Source: Anaerolineales bacterium (lineage in GTDB: Bacteria; Chloroflexota; Anaerolineae; Anaerolineales; Villigracilaceae). Taken from it: 64,000 nucleotides of DNA. Every line of letters begins with the position of its first letter. Within the stretch, counting starts at the first letter, position 1. The notes beneath the pieces were generated by a model. It was given only the letters and a program-made list of their open reading frames with translations, had not been told where the DNA came from and made no database searches. The DNA is taken from NCBI GenBank assembly GCA_016789305.1, contig JAEURJ010000014.1, positions 434,001 to 498,000 of the forward strand, given 5' to 3'. The translations under genes were made by a program, and so were the position numbers. Positions 35,545 to 46,400 of this stretch are shown here, in pieces.

Positions 35545-37059
35545 ATGAATGCTCCCATACTAGAAATGAAGAACATCACCAAGGAATTTCCAGGGGTTAA
35601 AGCCCTGAGCAATGTGAGCTTTCAAGTTGCCCAAGGTGAAATTCATTGCCTTGTTGGTGAAAACGGTGCTGGCAAGTCCACCTTAATGAAAATCCTCAGT
35701 GGTGTTTATTCTCATGGAAACTATACCGGGGACATCCTATTTAACGGGCAAGTGCAAAATTTTTTCGGGATCAGCGACAGCGAAAAGGCGGGAATCGCCA
35801 TCATCTATCAGGAATTGGCTCTTGTTCCTGAAATGACCGTATATGAAAATATTTTTCTGGGAAATGAAGTTAGGAATGGTTTTTTAGTTGACTGGAACGA
35901 GACCGTTAAAAAAGCGGGGGAAATGCTGAAGAAAGTAAAACTTGACATCAACCCTGCACTCAAAGTGCGGGAGCTGGGGGTGGGAAAGCAGCAACTGGTT
36001 GAAATTGCGAAGGCGTTAAGCAAAAATGTTAAATTATTGATTTTGGACGAACCAACCTCCTCTTTAAATGAAACTGACAGCGAAAACTTGCTGAAATTAT
36101 TACGAGACCTCAAAGAACAAGGCGTGACGTGCATTATGATTTCCCACAAACTAAAGGAAGTCATAAAGATCGCTGATACGGTTACCGTCCTGCGCGATGG
36201 AGAAACAATCTGTACATTACGCGCAGATGAAATTTCTGAAAACATGCTTATCAAACACATGGTTGGTCGGGAGATCAATAATATCTACCCGAAGCGTGAA
36301 AAAACTGTTTCCCAGGAAATCGTACTGGAAGTTAAAAATTGGAGTGCGACCAACCCGTCGCTCGGAAGAACCATCCTCAAAGATATAAATTTCAACTTAA
36401 AAAAAGGCGAGATCGTCGGTTTGGCCGGCCTGATCGGTTCGGGCCGCACAGAATTGGCGCTGAGCATTTTTGGAAATCCTGATGAATATCAATTGAGCGG
36501 GGATTTATATGTAAAAGGCAAAAAACAACATTTCGCGCATCCAAGAGACGCCATTAACGCCGGCGTTGCCTATGTTACGGAAGATCGAAAAGGCGATGGG
36601 CTGATCTTAATTCAGGATGTAAAACAAAACATTTCGCTGGCAAACCTGCGTCAGATTGCTGACCGAGGCGTGGTCAACAACAATGCAGAAGTCAAAGTTG
36701 CCAATGAATACAAATCCAGCCTTAATATCAAGACGCCCAGTGTGGAACAATTAGTTTCCAACCTCAGCGGCGGAAATCAACAGAAAGTCGCTCTTGGAAA
36801 ATGGTTGTTTGTCAGCCCGGAAATTCTGATCCTTGACGAACCCACGCGCGGTATCGATGTCGGCGCAAAGTATGAAATTTACACCATCATGACAGACCTT
36901 GTAAAACAGGGCATGAGCATCATCATGATCTCATCTGAATTATCTGAGATTTTGGGGATGAGCGACAGGGTCTACATTGTAGCTTCCGGAAAGATCGCCG
37001 GGGAGATGGCAACTGCAGAAGCGACTCAGGAAAAAATCATGCGCCTGGCAACTAATTAA
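35545..37059 (+). CDS. Sugar ABC transporter ATPase, XylG/MglA type
   Basis: A 504-residue double-ATPase subunit that drives monosaccharide uptake. The first half has GENGAGKST (38-46), LGVGKQQLVEIAKAL as signature and LLILDEPTSSL as Walker B. The second half has the typical degenerate P-loop GLIGSGRTE, an intact LSGGNQQKVALGKWL signature and LILDEPTRGID. Unlike the neighbouring ABC-kinase, both Walker B glutamates are present, so this is the working motor. The gene is 11 nt upstream of the permease. Confidence 0.95.
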   Translation: MNAPILEMKNITKEFPGVKALSNVSFQVAQGEIHCLVGENGAGKSTLMKILSGVYSHGNYTGDILFNGQVQNFFGISDSEKAGIAIIYQELALVPEMTVYENIFLGNEVRNGFLVDWNETVKKAGEMLKKVKLDINPALKVRELGVGKQQLVEIAKALSKNVKLLILDEPTSSLNETDSENLLKLLRDLKEQGVTCIMISHKLKEVIKIADTVTVLRDGETICTLRADEISENMLIKHMVGREINNIYPKREKTVSQEIVLEVKNWSATNPSLGRTILKDINFNLKKGEIVGLAGLIGSGRTELALSIFGNPDEYQLSGDLYVKGKKQHFAHPRDAINAGVAYVTEDRKGDGLILIQDVKQNISLANLRQIADRGVVNNNAEVKVANEYKSSLNIKTPSVEQLVSNLSGGNQQKVALGKWLFVSPEILILDEPTRGIDVGAKYEIYTIMTDLVKQGMSIIMISSELSEILGMSDRVYIVASGKIAGEMATAEATQEKIMRLATN

Positions 37060-37070
37060 GGAGAGACGAG

Positions 37071-38252
37071 ATGAATTTTTTTAATACCGCAAGAAAAGTT
37101 CTACAGCAAAACATTCGTGAGTATGGCATGTATATTGCTCTTTTTGTGATCATGGCAATATTCACAGTCACGACCAAGGGCACTTTCATTTCATCAAGAA
37201 ACATAGTCAATCTGGTAAATCAGACCGGCTATATTGCCGTTTTGGCTGTCGGCATGACGCTTGTGATTGTAATTCGCCATATAGATCTGTCCGTGGGTTT
37301 CCTTGGCGGTTTTCTTGGCGCTGTAGCCGCCATTGCTATGTCGCAATGGAATCTACCCGCATATCTGGCGGTCCCGCTTACCCTGGCCCTCGGAATTTTA
37401 GCCGGAACAATTATCGCCTTTCTTGTTGCACAGATGAAGATCCCAGCCTTCGTTGCGACTCTGGCCGGATGGTTGATCTATAGAGGAGCCATCCTCGTTG
37501 TGACCGAAAGCACTGGTACGATCGTAATCTCCGACCCCACTTTCAATGCGATCGGGAACGGTTTTATTCCCGACATTCCGGGCCTCACAATATTGCCTGG
37601 AATACACAAATTAACTCTCATCTTCGGGGTGCTGGCGATTATTTTTCTTGTTTTCAGCGAAATAAACAGCCGAAAGAAAAAACAAGCTTACAACTTCGAA
37701 GTCCTTCCAACGGAAATGTTCATTATTAAACTGGTATTCATGTCAGCTTTGATCGGTGGCATCACCTGGCTGCTCGCCGGATATCAGGGACTCTCCTGGA
37801 CTGCAGTGGTTGTACTGGTGGTGACCATCATCTATCACTTCATCACCACGCAAACCGTACTCGGCAGGCACATTTATGCCGTCGGTGGAAACCCGGAGGC
37901 AGCTGAGTTAAGCGGCATCAACGTAAAGAGAATAACTTACATTGTATTCGGTTCAATGGGTATGTTGGCAGGTTTATCCGGCATTTTATTCGCTTCCCGT
38001 TTGCAGTCCGCAACAACAACAGCTGGAGGTCTTTGGGAGCTGGATGCGATCGCGGCTGCTTTTATCGGCGGCGTATCACCTGCGGGCGGTATCGGCAAGG
38101 TGGCCGGCTCGATCATCGGCGCCCTGGTGATGTTGTCCTTAACGAGCGGGATGAACCTGATGGGGATCGGCATCTCCTATCAATATATCGCCAGAGGCGC
38201 AGTCCTGGCGGCAGCGGTGATTTTCGACGTAAAAACACGCGGCAAAGGTTAA
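37071..38252 (+). CDS. Sugar ABC transporter permease, XylH type
   Basis: A 393-residue membrane permease of the ribose/xylose (BPD_transp_2) family with about ten helices. The cytoplasmic coupling motif GGNPEAAELSGINVKR and the late AAFIGGVSPAGGIGKVAGS are diagnostic. It forms the channel for the fused binding protein and the XylG-type ATPase. It has a ribosome site GGAGA before ATG 37071 and is followed by a terminator. Confidence 0.94.
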   Translation: MNFFNTARKVLQQNIREYGMYIALFVIMAIFTVTTKGTFISSRNIVNLVNQTGYIAVLAVGMTLVIVIRHIDLSVGFLGGFLGAVAAIAMSQWNLPAYLAVPLTLALGILAGTIIAFLVAQMKIPAFVATLAGWLIYRGAILVVTESTGTIVISDPTFNAIGNGFIPDIPGLTILPGIHKLTLIFGVLAIIFLVFSEINSRKKKQAYNFEVLPTEMFIIKLVFMSALIGGITWLLAGYQGLSWTAVVVLVVTIIYHFITTQTVLGRHIYAVGGNPEAAELSGINVKRITYIVFGSMGMLAGLSGILFASRLQSATTTAGGLWELDAIAAAFIGGVSPAGGIGKVAGSIIGALVMLSLTSGMNLMGIGISYQYIARGAVLAAAVIFDVKTRGKG

Positions 38253-38276
38253 TCCTTCTTCAACTATAATAAGGCT

Positions 38277-38308
38277 CAAAAGACACGGAAAGTCTTCCGT
38301 GTCTTTTG
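38277..38308 (+). terminator. Terminator of the sugar ABC operon
   Basis: CAAAAGACACGGAA and its complement form a 14-bp stem with a 4-nt loop, ending in TTTTG. It separates the ABC genes from the MFS gene. Confidence 0.85.
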
Positions 38309-38325
38309 TTACCTAAAGGAGACTC

Positions 38326-39492
38326 ATGCAAAAAACAAACCAATACAAAAGCGTCCTCATCACTTCCATCTGCTTTTTAGCCTTCTTTTTATTCGGCTTT
38401 ACCGACAATCTAAAAGGCCCAACCCTGCCTGCAATGTTGACAGAATTGAAGATCAACTATGGAACAGGTGGCAATATCTTCTTCGGTGAATATTTTGGCT
38501 TCCTGATTGCCACCATGATCACCGGGATCATCGCCGACAAGTTCGGATTAAAAAGCGTACTCGTTTTTGCCGGAATTTGTCTTGCCATTGGAGTCAGCGG
38601 TTATAGTACTTTTCAAAACACTGTCCTGCTTTCCCTTTCCCTTTTCATCATTGGGTTGGGATTGGGGGCATTTGAGTTGGGTCCAAATGCCATTATCGTT
38701 GAAATACACAAAGAGCGAAAAGGACTCTTCCTCAACCTGATGGCAGTGCTGCATGGACTTGGCTCTCTCATCGCACCGCTTTTTGCAGGCTGGCTTTTCA
38801 CGTTAAGCATTTCATGGCACGTGGTATATCGCTGGGACCTGGTTCTCATCGCCGTGTTTTTGGGGATCGCACTTGTTTTACGATTTCCAAAATCCGAAGA
38901 AAAAACACAAATCGATTTTAGGAACATACCCAAGTTTGCCTTTAAGGGGAACCTCCCTCTTTTTTACCTGGCAATTGGGCTGTATGTGGCCGCAGAAATT
39001 GGAGTTGCATCCTGGCTGGTCACCTATTTGCAGGAAATCAGGGAGACGCCCATTATTACCAGCAACCAATATCTATCTTTATTCTTTGCTCTGTTAATGA
39101 TCGGACGATTGATCGGCGGATTCTTTGTGCAGCGGCTTGGATATGTTCGGTCCATTTTGTTTGCGGCACTGGGCTCTGTGATCTGCCTTGCCGTCGGGAC
39201 ATTCACAAGCCTGGTTATTTTTCTTCCACTTACAGGTTTCTTCTTTTCGATTGTCTTCCCAACAATTACAGCAGCGGTCTCAGACGAAGCCACCCAAAAT
39301 GCCAACACTATTCTTGGCACACTATTTACATTCGCCGGAGTCGGCGGCGTAATCGGCCCCTGGTTGATCGGATGGACCGGTACTGCGTTTGGATTACAGG
39401 CGGGTTTTGGGGTGAATCTCGTCATCACAACTTTATTCCTGATATCACTATTCTTTTTAATGAAAGGGATGCAAAATGGAGCGAAATCTTAA
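38326..39492 (+). CDS. MFS sugar transporter, FucP-like
   Basis: A 388-residue major facilitator with 12 predicted helices. The N-terminal FFLFGFTDNLKGPTLPAML resembles sugar:proton symporters of the FucP/FHS group. The A-motif-like loop is GIIADKFGLKSV. It has an AAAGGAG ribosome site. It follows the sugar ABC operon after a terminator and overlaps the dehydrogenase gene by 17 nt, so the two are translationally coupled. The substrate is probably a monosaccharide. Confidence 0.82.
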   Translation: MQKTNQYKSVLITSICFLAFFLFGFTDNLKGPTLPAMLTELKINYGTGGNIFFGEYFGFLIATMITGIIADKFGLKSVLVFAGICLAIGVSGYSTFQNTVLLSLSLFIIGLGLGAFELGPNAIIVEIHKERKGLFLNLMAVLHGLGSLIAPLFAGWLFTLSISWHVVYRWDLVLIAVFLGIALVLRFPKSEEKTQIDFRNIPKFAFKGNLPLFYLAIGLYVAAEIGVASWLVTYLQEIRETPIITSNQYLSLFFALLMIGRLIGGFFVQRLGYVRSILFAALGSVICLAVGTFTSLVIFLPLTGFFFSIVFPTITAAVSDEATQNANTILGTLFTFAGVGGVIGPWLIGWTGTAFGLQAGFGVNLVITTLFLISLFFLMKGMQNGAKS

Positions 39493-40456
39493 CTGGGGAT
39501 TGTTATCGACCGCAAAGATCAACCGCGCTTTGATCAAACCCCTCAACGCCTCAAAACGGACCCGGTTGCTGGCCGTTGCTTCGAGGAGCCAATCCACCGC
39601 TGATGCATACGCCAGCGAGTGGAAAATTCCACGCGCACACGGCAGCTACGAGGCACTGATCAATGATCCCGGGATCGATGTGATCTACAACTCGCTGCCC
39701 AATCATTTACATGCTGAATGGACCATCAAAGCATTGCGTGCGGGCAAGCACGTTTTATGTGAAAAACCCTTTGCGTTAACGGTGGACGAGGTCGATGCGG
39801 TTGCGGCGGCAGTAAAAGAAACCGGCAAAGTTGCTGCTGAAGCTTTTATGTATCGCCATCATGCACAAACACTTAAAGTGAAAGAAATTATAGACAGCGG
39901 ACAGTTGGGATCACTCCAGCTTATCAAAGGCGCTTTTTCTTTTAAGCTGGAACGTGAGGGGGATATCCGCTGGATGCTGGAATTGGGCGGCGGGAGCATT
40001 TGGGATGTGGGATGCTATCCAATTTCCTATGCACGAATGCTCGTCGGTGCCGAGCCTGTTGAAGTATTTGGCTGGCAGGTTACAGGTCCCGGAGGAGGCG
40101 ATGAAACATTTACCGGTCAAATAAGATTTGCCAACGGAGTCCACATGCAGTTTGATTCGAGTTTCAAATTCCCATTTCGTTCTTATATGGAAATTGTTGG
40201 AACGGAAGGAACATTGATCGTGCCCAATCCGTTCAAGCCCGGAAAGAACAATTCGTTACAGCTCAATCAGGGCAACGATGCAACGATTCTCAAAGTAAAA
40301 GGCGGCGAACTTTATATGGGTGAAGTCGATGACATGTGCGATGCCATTTTAAAAGACAATCCTCCTCGAGTTTCACTGGAGGACTCGCGGGCAAATGTCG
40401 CAGTGATTGTTGCACTATTAAAATCAGCACAAACAGGCAGAAATATGGCAATTTAA
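39476..40456 (+). CDS. Gfo/Idh/MocA-family dehydrogenase, D-xylose dehydrogenase-like
   Basis: A 326-residue NAD(P)-dependent sugar oxidoreductase. The Rossmann domain (1-120) contains GLLSTAKINRALIKP, YNSLPNHLHAEW and the family motif GKHVLCEKPFAL, where the lysine is catalytic. The C-terminal alpha/beta domain has GGGSIWDVGCYPISYARMLVG with the active-site Asp/Tyr region. The GLLSTAKIN opening resembles NADP xylose dehydrogenases and trans-dihydrodiol dehydrogenases. Its coupling to a sugar MFS gene and position next to a xylose-type ABC operon support pentose oxidation (inference). Confidence 0.87.
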   Translation: MERNLNWGLLSTAKINRALIKPLNASKRTRLLAVASRSQSTADAYASEWKIPRAHGSYEALINDPGIDVIYNSLPNHLHAEWTIKALRAGKHVLCEKPFALTVDEVDAVAAAVKETGKVAAEAFMYRHHAQTLKVKEIIDSGQLGSLQLIKGAFSFKLEREGDIRWMLELGGGSIWDVGCYPISYARMLVGAEPVEVFGWQVTGPGGGDETFTGQIRFANGVHMQFDSSFKFPFRSYMEIVGTEGTLIVPNPFKPGKNNSLQLNQGNDATILKVKGGELYMGEVDDMCDAILKDNPPRVSLEDSRANVAVIVALLKSAQTGRNMAI

Positions 40457-40562
40457 GCCCATTTTGTTGAGCTTCGCAACTAAATCGCCTTGAAAAAACA
40501 TATACAAAATCTCGCTTGTGGATATAATTAAGTCACTATATTCTATCGACTGGAGGATTATC

Positions 40563-41663
40563 ATGGCAAGTGTAACGTTCAAGAACATCAACAAGAAGTT
40601 TGGTGATCTCACGATCATCAAGAACCTGAACATCGAGGTTCAGGACAAGGAATTCCTTGTATTGGTTGGCCCGTCTGGCTGCGGAAAGACAACCGCACTG
40701 CGTTTGCTGGCTGGATTGGAAGAAATTACCGATGGTGAGATCATCATTGGTGATCGCGTGGTGAACGATGTCGCCCCGAAAGATCGCGATATTGCCATGG
40801 TATTCCAATCCTATGCTTTGTATCCGCACCTTTCGGTGTATGACAACATGGCTTTTGGTCTCAAGCTTCGCAAGACCCCGAAGGAAGATATCAAACGCCG
40901 TGTAACTGAAGCTGCCGAAGTTCTCGGCATCACCGATCTGCTTGATCGCAAACCCCGCCAGCTTTCCGGCGGTCAACGACAGCGCGTGGCGGTGGGACGC
41001 GCAATCGTGCGTGAACCAAAGGTGTTCCTCTTCGACGAGCCTCTCTCGAACCTGGATGCCAAACTTCGCGTGAATATGCGCGCCGAGATCAGCAAACTTC
41101 ACCAACGCCTTAAGACCACCTTCATTTATGTGACTCACGATCAAACCGAGGCCATGACCATGGCGACCCGCATCGCCGTGATCAACAAAGGTGACTTGCA
41201 GCAGTTGGACACTCCGCAAAACCTGTACGATCAACCAAACAACTTGTTCGTAGCTGGTTTCATCGGTTCCCCCTCCATGAACTTCTTCCCCGCCAAACTG
41301 GTCAAGAGCGGCGACAAGATCAATGTAGATACCGGTGATTTCCAGGTGCAAATCCCCTCCAAGCTCAATGCAACCTATAAAGACTATGTCGGAAAAGATG
41401 TCATCTTCGGCATTCGCCCAGAGAACATCCACGATCCCGAATACGCCCCCCAGAACATTTCAGGGCAAGGCGTTGCCGCAAAGGTTGACGTTACCGAGTT
41501 AATGGGTAACGAAACCCTGCTATATCTTGTTAGCGGAAAGAACACATTCGTCGCTCGCGTAGACCCCCGCTCCAAACTGCGCGTTGGCAATTCCCCCCAA
41601 GTGGTCTTCGATATGGGCAAGTTCCATATCTTTGATGCTGCAACAGAGAAAGCTATTCGATAA
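40563..41663 (+). CDS. MalK/MsmK/UgpC-type sugar ABC ATPase
   Basis: A 366-residue ATPase subunit of carbohydrate (CUT1) ABC importers. Walker A GPSGCGKTT (36-44), Q-loop FQSYALYPH, signature LSGGQRQRVAVGRA, Walker B VFLFDEPLSNLDAKLR and H-loop YVTHDQTEA are all intact. The C-terminal OB-fold regulatory domain (about 240-366) contains GIRPENI. No permease or binding protein gene is adjacent, so it probably powers several CUT1 importers encoded elsewhere, as MsmK does. The start is ATG 40563 with GGAGG 6-10 nt upstream and a TATAAT at 40523. Confidence 0.94.
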   Translation: MASVTFKNINKKFGDLTIIKNLNIEVQDKEFLVLVGPSGCGKTTALRLLAGLEEITDGEIIIGDRVVNDVAPKDRDIAMVFQSYALYPHLSVYDNMAFGLKLRKTPKEDIKRRVTEAAEVLGITDLLDRKPRQLSGGQRQRVAVGRAIVREPKVFLFDEPLSNLDAKLRVNMRAEISKLHQRLKTTFIYVTHDQTEAMTMATRIAVINKGDLQQLDTPQNLYDQPNNLFVAGFIGSPSMNFFPAKLVKSGDKINVDTGDFQVQIPSKLNATYKDYVGKDVIFGIRPENIHDPEYAPQNISGQGVAAKVDVTELMGNETLLYLVSGKNTFVARVDPRSKLRVGNSPQVVFDMGKFHIFDAATEKAIR

Positions 41664-41688
41664 CATCTAATCGCATTAAAGAATAAAT

Positions 41689-41723
41689 AAAGAGGCAGTC
41701 GTCCAAAAGGCGACTGCCTCTTT
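41689..41723 (+). terminator. Terminator after the MsmK-type gene
   Basis: AAAGAGGCAGTCG and its complement form a 13-bp stem with a 9-nt loop. Confidence 0.85.
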
Positions 41724-41786
41724 CCAAAAATAAGAGTGCGGTCATATATAATTCAATTCATTCCAAAATAAAGAGGCAACAATTTT

Positions 41787-43253
41787 ATGAGTACACCGAA
41801 ATGGGTAAAGGACGCGATCTTTTACCAGATATTCCCAGACCGCTTCGCAAAGAGTGACCGCAACCCAGCTGGAAAATTACCGTTTGAGGAATGGGACTCT
41901 GCCCCCACCCATCATGGATTCAAGGGCGGCGATCTGTACGGCGTGATCGAGAAATTGGATTATCTTCAGGAATTGGGGATCAACGCGATCTATCTTAATC
42001 CGATCTTTGCTTCCGCTTCCAATCACCGCTACCACACCTATGATTATTACAACGTGGACCCGTTGCTCGGTGGAAATGAAGCGCTTAAGAAGTTGTTGAA
42101 AGAAGCGCATAAACGCGATATCCGCATCGTGTTGGATGGCGTTTTTAATCACGCCAGTCGCGGTTTCTGGCAATTTAATCACGTTCTTGAAACAGGCGCT
42201 GCTTCTCCTTACCGCGATTGGTTCTTTTTCGACGAAGAACGATTAAATGGACATAAACACTGGGGAGCTTTTCCTTCTGCCCAGGAAAACAAAGCCCTGC
42301 AACATGAAGACAGCCTGACGGCCATCGGCTATCGCGGCTGGTGGAATTTGCCTGCGCTGCCGAAATTTAACACAAACACCCCGTCAGTTCGTGAATTTCT
42401 TTTTGACGTTGCCGAATACTGGATCAAACTTGGCATCGATGGCTGGCGCCTGGATGTGCCCGGCGAAATTGATGACGACGAATTCTGGCGTGAATTTCGC
42501 CGCCGCGTACGGGCGATCAACCCGGACGCCTACATTGTCGGCGAGATCTGGCATGAAGCGCAGCGCTGGCTTCAAGGCGACCAATTCGATGCAGTGATGA
42601 ACTATTTAGTGACATCGGCCTCGCTAAGTTTCTTCGCGGCGGATCATTTGAATATGCACACGATCCAGCAAGCCGGCGGACTCAAAGGAGTCCGTCCCAT
42701 GCACGCTCACGACTTTGCCAACGAGGTCGACCGCATTCTAAATTTGTACCCAACCGATATAACCTATGCCCAGTTGAATTTATTGGACAGCCACGATATG
42801 CCACGCTTCCTCTCATGCGCCAACGGGGACAAGGACGCACTTAAACTCGCCTGGCTCTTTCTCTTTACCATCCCCGGTGCACCCTGCATTTACTACGGCG
42901 ATGAAATTGGCGTGGACGGCGGCCACGACCCGGAATGCCGCAAATCCTTCCCCTGGCAAAAAAGCAAATGGGATAAAGACCTGCTCGACTTTGCCAAAGC
43001 CTGCATCAAAATCCGCACAGATCACGCAGCACTTCGCAAAGGATCATACAGGAGGTTGTTCGCCGACGGTTCTGTGATGGCCTATGCGCGCACACACAAG
43101 GATGAAGATACGTTCATTGCATTTAACGTTTCCACCGAGGAACATACCGTCGAACTCCCGCTCGGAAGCAAGCCGCGCGTTCTATTGGGGAAACCCAAAA
43201 TCTCCGGAAATCAGGTGACCATCCCGCCGCGCAGCGGAGTTGTCATAAAATAA
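41787..43253 (+). CDS. GH13 alpha-glycosidase (neopullulanase/cyclomaltodextrinase-like)
   Basis: A 488-residue cytoplasmic alpha-amylase-family enzyme acting on maltooligosaccharides. The barrel motifs are VLDGVFNHAS (region I), GWRLDVPGE with the nucleophile (II), IVGEIWHEA with the acid/base (III) and NLLDSHDMPRFL with the third carboxylate (IV). It starts directly at WVKDAIFYQIFPDRF, so the N-terminal CBM34 domain of classical neopullulanases is absent. There is no signal peptide. It follows the MsmK-type ATPase gene, which fits intracellular breakdown of imported malto-sugars. Confidence 0.92.
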   Translation: MSTPKWVKDAIFYQIFPDRFAKSDRNPAGKLPFEEWDSAPTHHGFKGGDLYGVIEKLDYLQELGINAIYLNPIFASASNHRYHTYDYYNVDPLLGGNEALKKLLKEAHKRDIRIVLDGVFNHASRGFWQFNHVLETGAASPYRDWFFFDEERLNGHKHWGAFPSAQENKALQHEDSLTAIGYRGWWNLPALPKFNTNTPSVREFLFDVAEYWIKLGIDGWRLDVPGEIDDDEFWREFRRRVRAINPDAYIVGEIWHEAQRWLQGDQFDAVMNYLVTSASLSFFAADHLNMHTIQQAGGLKGVRPMHAHDFANEVDRILNLYPTDITYAQLNLLDSHDMPRFLSCANGDKDALKLAWLFLFTIPGAPCIYYGDEIGVDGGHDPECRKSFPWQKSKWDKDLLDFAKACIKIRTDHAALRKGSYRRLFADGSVMAYARTHKDEDTFIAFNVSTEEHTVELPLGSKPRVLLGKPKISGNQVTIPPRSGVVIK

Positions 43254-43258
43254 CCTCG

Positions 43259-43284
43259 TCAGGTCAGGCAATTGCCTGACCTGA
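43259..43284 (+). terminator. Terminator after the GH13 gene
   Basis: The perfect 26-nt palindrome TCAGGTCAGGCAA plus its complement is followed by TTTTTC. Confidence 0.9.
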
Positions 43285-43423
43285 TTTTTCTTGCGGACTT
43301 GATGTCCATTGCAGGTAAAATACCAATATTAAATTATGAAGGCTTTTGGCAGTTATTCTCCGGAGTTTTGCGGGACAATCAAGAGGAATATCGATCATCT
43401 CACTTTAAAGTGGAGAGTACAAA

Positions 43424-46400
43424 ATGGATAGATTCAAGGAAAAACAACTGGCGCGCGGCCCATACCTCTGGTTACGGGCGTCCCCACTCTTAACTGTCTT
43501 CACCTTCTATATGGTGATAAGTTTCAGCCCGGCCAAGTTCTTCTGCAGTAACCTTTTCCAATGCAGCTATAACACTGTTACCATGATCAACGCAGTCTGC
43601 GGAGTATTGATTTCCGCTCTTTGGCATTTGATCCTGCTGCAATACGTCAGTAGCGATAAAAGCAGCATCGTCCACAAGCATGGCAGGCAGGCGCTGATCT
43701 ACGCAGGGATTCGAACAGCCATACCGCTTGGGGCCATTCTCTTCGATTTATTAACCGAAGCCGGTGGAGCACTTGCCTGCTGGACTATTCCCATCTTAAT
43801 TGTTTTATGGGTGGTCAACTCAAATTCAGGCTTAAAACAGGTGGAATTGGACATACCGGAATCTGAAAATACAGCATCAACAATAGAGGTCGTCATGACA
43901 GAAGAAAATCAGGAAAACGTTTTGACTCAGATTCTTGAAGGTCTGCAAAGCGAAGATGACGTTGCGGTCTTCCAGGCAATCATGACATTGAATGGTATTC
44001 AAAAAGCCAATGATGCCATTCTGCATGAACTTGAAGCCCTTGCAAGTGAGGATGAAAATCCTGACATCCGCAGAGATTCACAGGAAGTGCTCGATAAATT
44101 AAAAAATAAAAAGACAACTTCAAACGTGACACCGCTTCAAATAAATTCCAATTCGCCGGGGGCCATCCTTCAGGAGATTTTAGATGGGCTGAAAAGTGGC
44201 GACATCAAAACTCGTCTGCAAGCCATCGCCGCGTTACAAACGATAAATTACAGCAGTGAAGCGATCCGTGTTCAACTGGAGAAATTGGCAATTCACGATC
44301 AGGAAGAGGAAATTCGTGCCGGGGCGATCGCCACGCTGGACCTTTCCATTCATCGTAATGTCCAGCGCACGCTCAACAAGATTGACCGGGGAAGCCGCAA
44401 TATCCTTTTGAAGGAGGTCACGGACTGGGAAAAACACGGCTTGTTGCAAAAACAAAATGCGGATGTCATCCGTCTCCGCTACAATTTTGACTTCACGCCT
44501 CAACCCAGGCCGCAGGCTGTTCCCGCTCAATCAGCGGTCGCTCAAACCAAGGTGACAGCCGCAAAAATCCCAACACCAGTAGTTACGGCGCCATCTCCAT
44601 CAATACCCAAAGAACCGGAAGGCCCGCGTCCAACTTTGATGCAAACCTTGCTGAGTGAAACCAGTATCAAGATTGCGTTATATCTCGGCGCGTTCTTCGT
44701 GATCGCCTCCGCAGTCATTCTGGGCGTGCTAAGCGAAGGTGCCCGCCTCCCCATTTTGATCATCAGCACCCTGATCTTCGGCGGACTGTCCCTGGGAATC
44801 CGCAAAAGACTGCCGCAACCGAGTTTTACTTTGTTTATTGTTTTCTCCTTTTTATTACCCATTACCGCCGGTGTTATTGAAGGTTTGCTTCACTTTTCCG
44901 ATACCACCAGCGCAGGATACTGGGTCTTTATTTCGCTTTTCATGGCCGCAGTCTGGATGGTAGGAACCTGGCTGTACGAGTCACGCCTATTCAGCGTTAC
45001 AGCATTTCTTTCCGGCTTGCTGGCGTTTCTACGTATTGGAGATACTTTTAATTCCGCCCCTGAGTTTTACGCAATCATGGCCGGGCTGATTGCCTTGATC
45101 GGTCTGGCAGGTGTATGGGCGCTAAAAAAGTGGAAGGATGCGAACTTTGCCCTTCCACTTTTCATCACAGCCCAATTGATTCAGGTGATCGTCCTCGCCG
45201 CTTCGATATCCATCTTCTTCATCCACTTTTTTGACACTTCCTCTCCCATCCTGTGGAATCTGGCATCCATCTTTACATGGTCATTTGCTTTTGCGTTCTT
45301 TGTGGTCTCAAATTCAATTTCCCCGTTTATTTTATTCCCGTGGCTGGCCGCAGCGACACTTCTGCCAATTCCATGGTTCCTGAGTGCAGCCTTTGACTTA
45401 AATACAACGACGAACGCCATCCTCTTTTTGATATGGACCGTTTTACTTGCCGCCGTCAGCGAGCTGACAGTTGAAAAGATTCGCAGCTACGCTTTGCCGT
45501 TTTTATTGATTTCGATTCCCAGCGCGATCATCACGGTTTCCACGGGATTCGTAGAAAGCAAAATGTTAGGCATGTTTTGTGCGCTCGGAATTTCGATCGC
45601 ATACGCCATTCTGCAGATCATTCGCACGCGAGGATGGCTTTGGGCCTTTGCATTGCTCAATTTCATCATTGCTTATTTTGCATTCTTTATCCTCCCCTCC
45701 ATTGAAAAGATTAATATCTTCTTTGGATATCAATTGCTTATCCTGAGTATCCTCTTCCTTCTCCCAGACTTGATCCTAAAGAATGACTTCAAACTGAATC
45801 TGCACTGGAGATTGCCTCCGCGGATATTCGGTATCGTCTTTACCATTTGGAATTTCATAGTCTATGCTCCGTCCCAAGAGAAGCCGCTGATCAATATTGC
45901 ACTTGTACTTTTCGTCTACGCCGTTTTCTTTGCTGCGTATTCACTTCGCTACAACCAAGCCTGGATCGGCTACGCCGCAACTACAGCACTTGCCATCAGC
46001 ATCGTTTATGGATTAAACCATTTTCATCTCGATCTTTCGATTCCCATCTTAAGTGTCCTGTGCATTCTATATTTCTTTGGCGGATTTTTCCTCAGAAAGA
46101 ACGAAGTCCACACCTTATGGCGCACCATGCTCGAAATCAGTGGACTTTCTCTTGGCACGATCGTTTCGCTAACTGCACTCGGAACCATGAAACCAATGGC
46201 AGGCTGGTTCATCATCCCGCTCGCCATGCTCTTCGTGGTGGAAATGTACACACGCAGGGAAAGTCTGTTTGAAATCGGCGTGCACTTCTTTCTTGGCATC
46301 GCCAGTTTCATGATATTAAAAGATTTCAAAGTCGATGAGACTTCATTCATCCTGCTCGCATTGGACATCGTTATTCTCAGCCTTGACATGATCTTTGCCC

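Noticed and set aside
40536..41432. 298-codon frame antisense to the MsmK-type ATPase gene
   Set aside because: The coding strand has every expected ABC motif; the antisense product has no recognisable domain.
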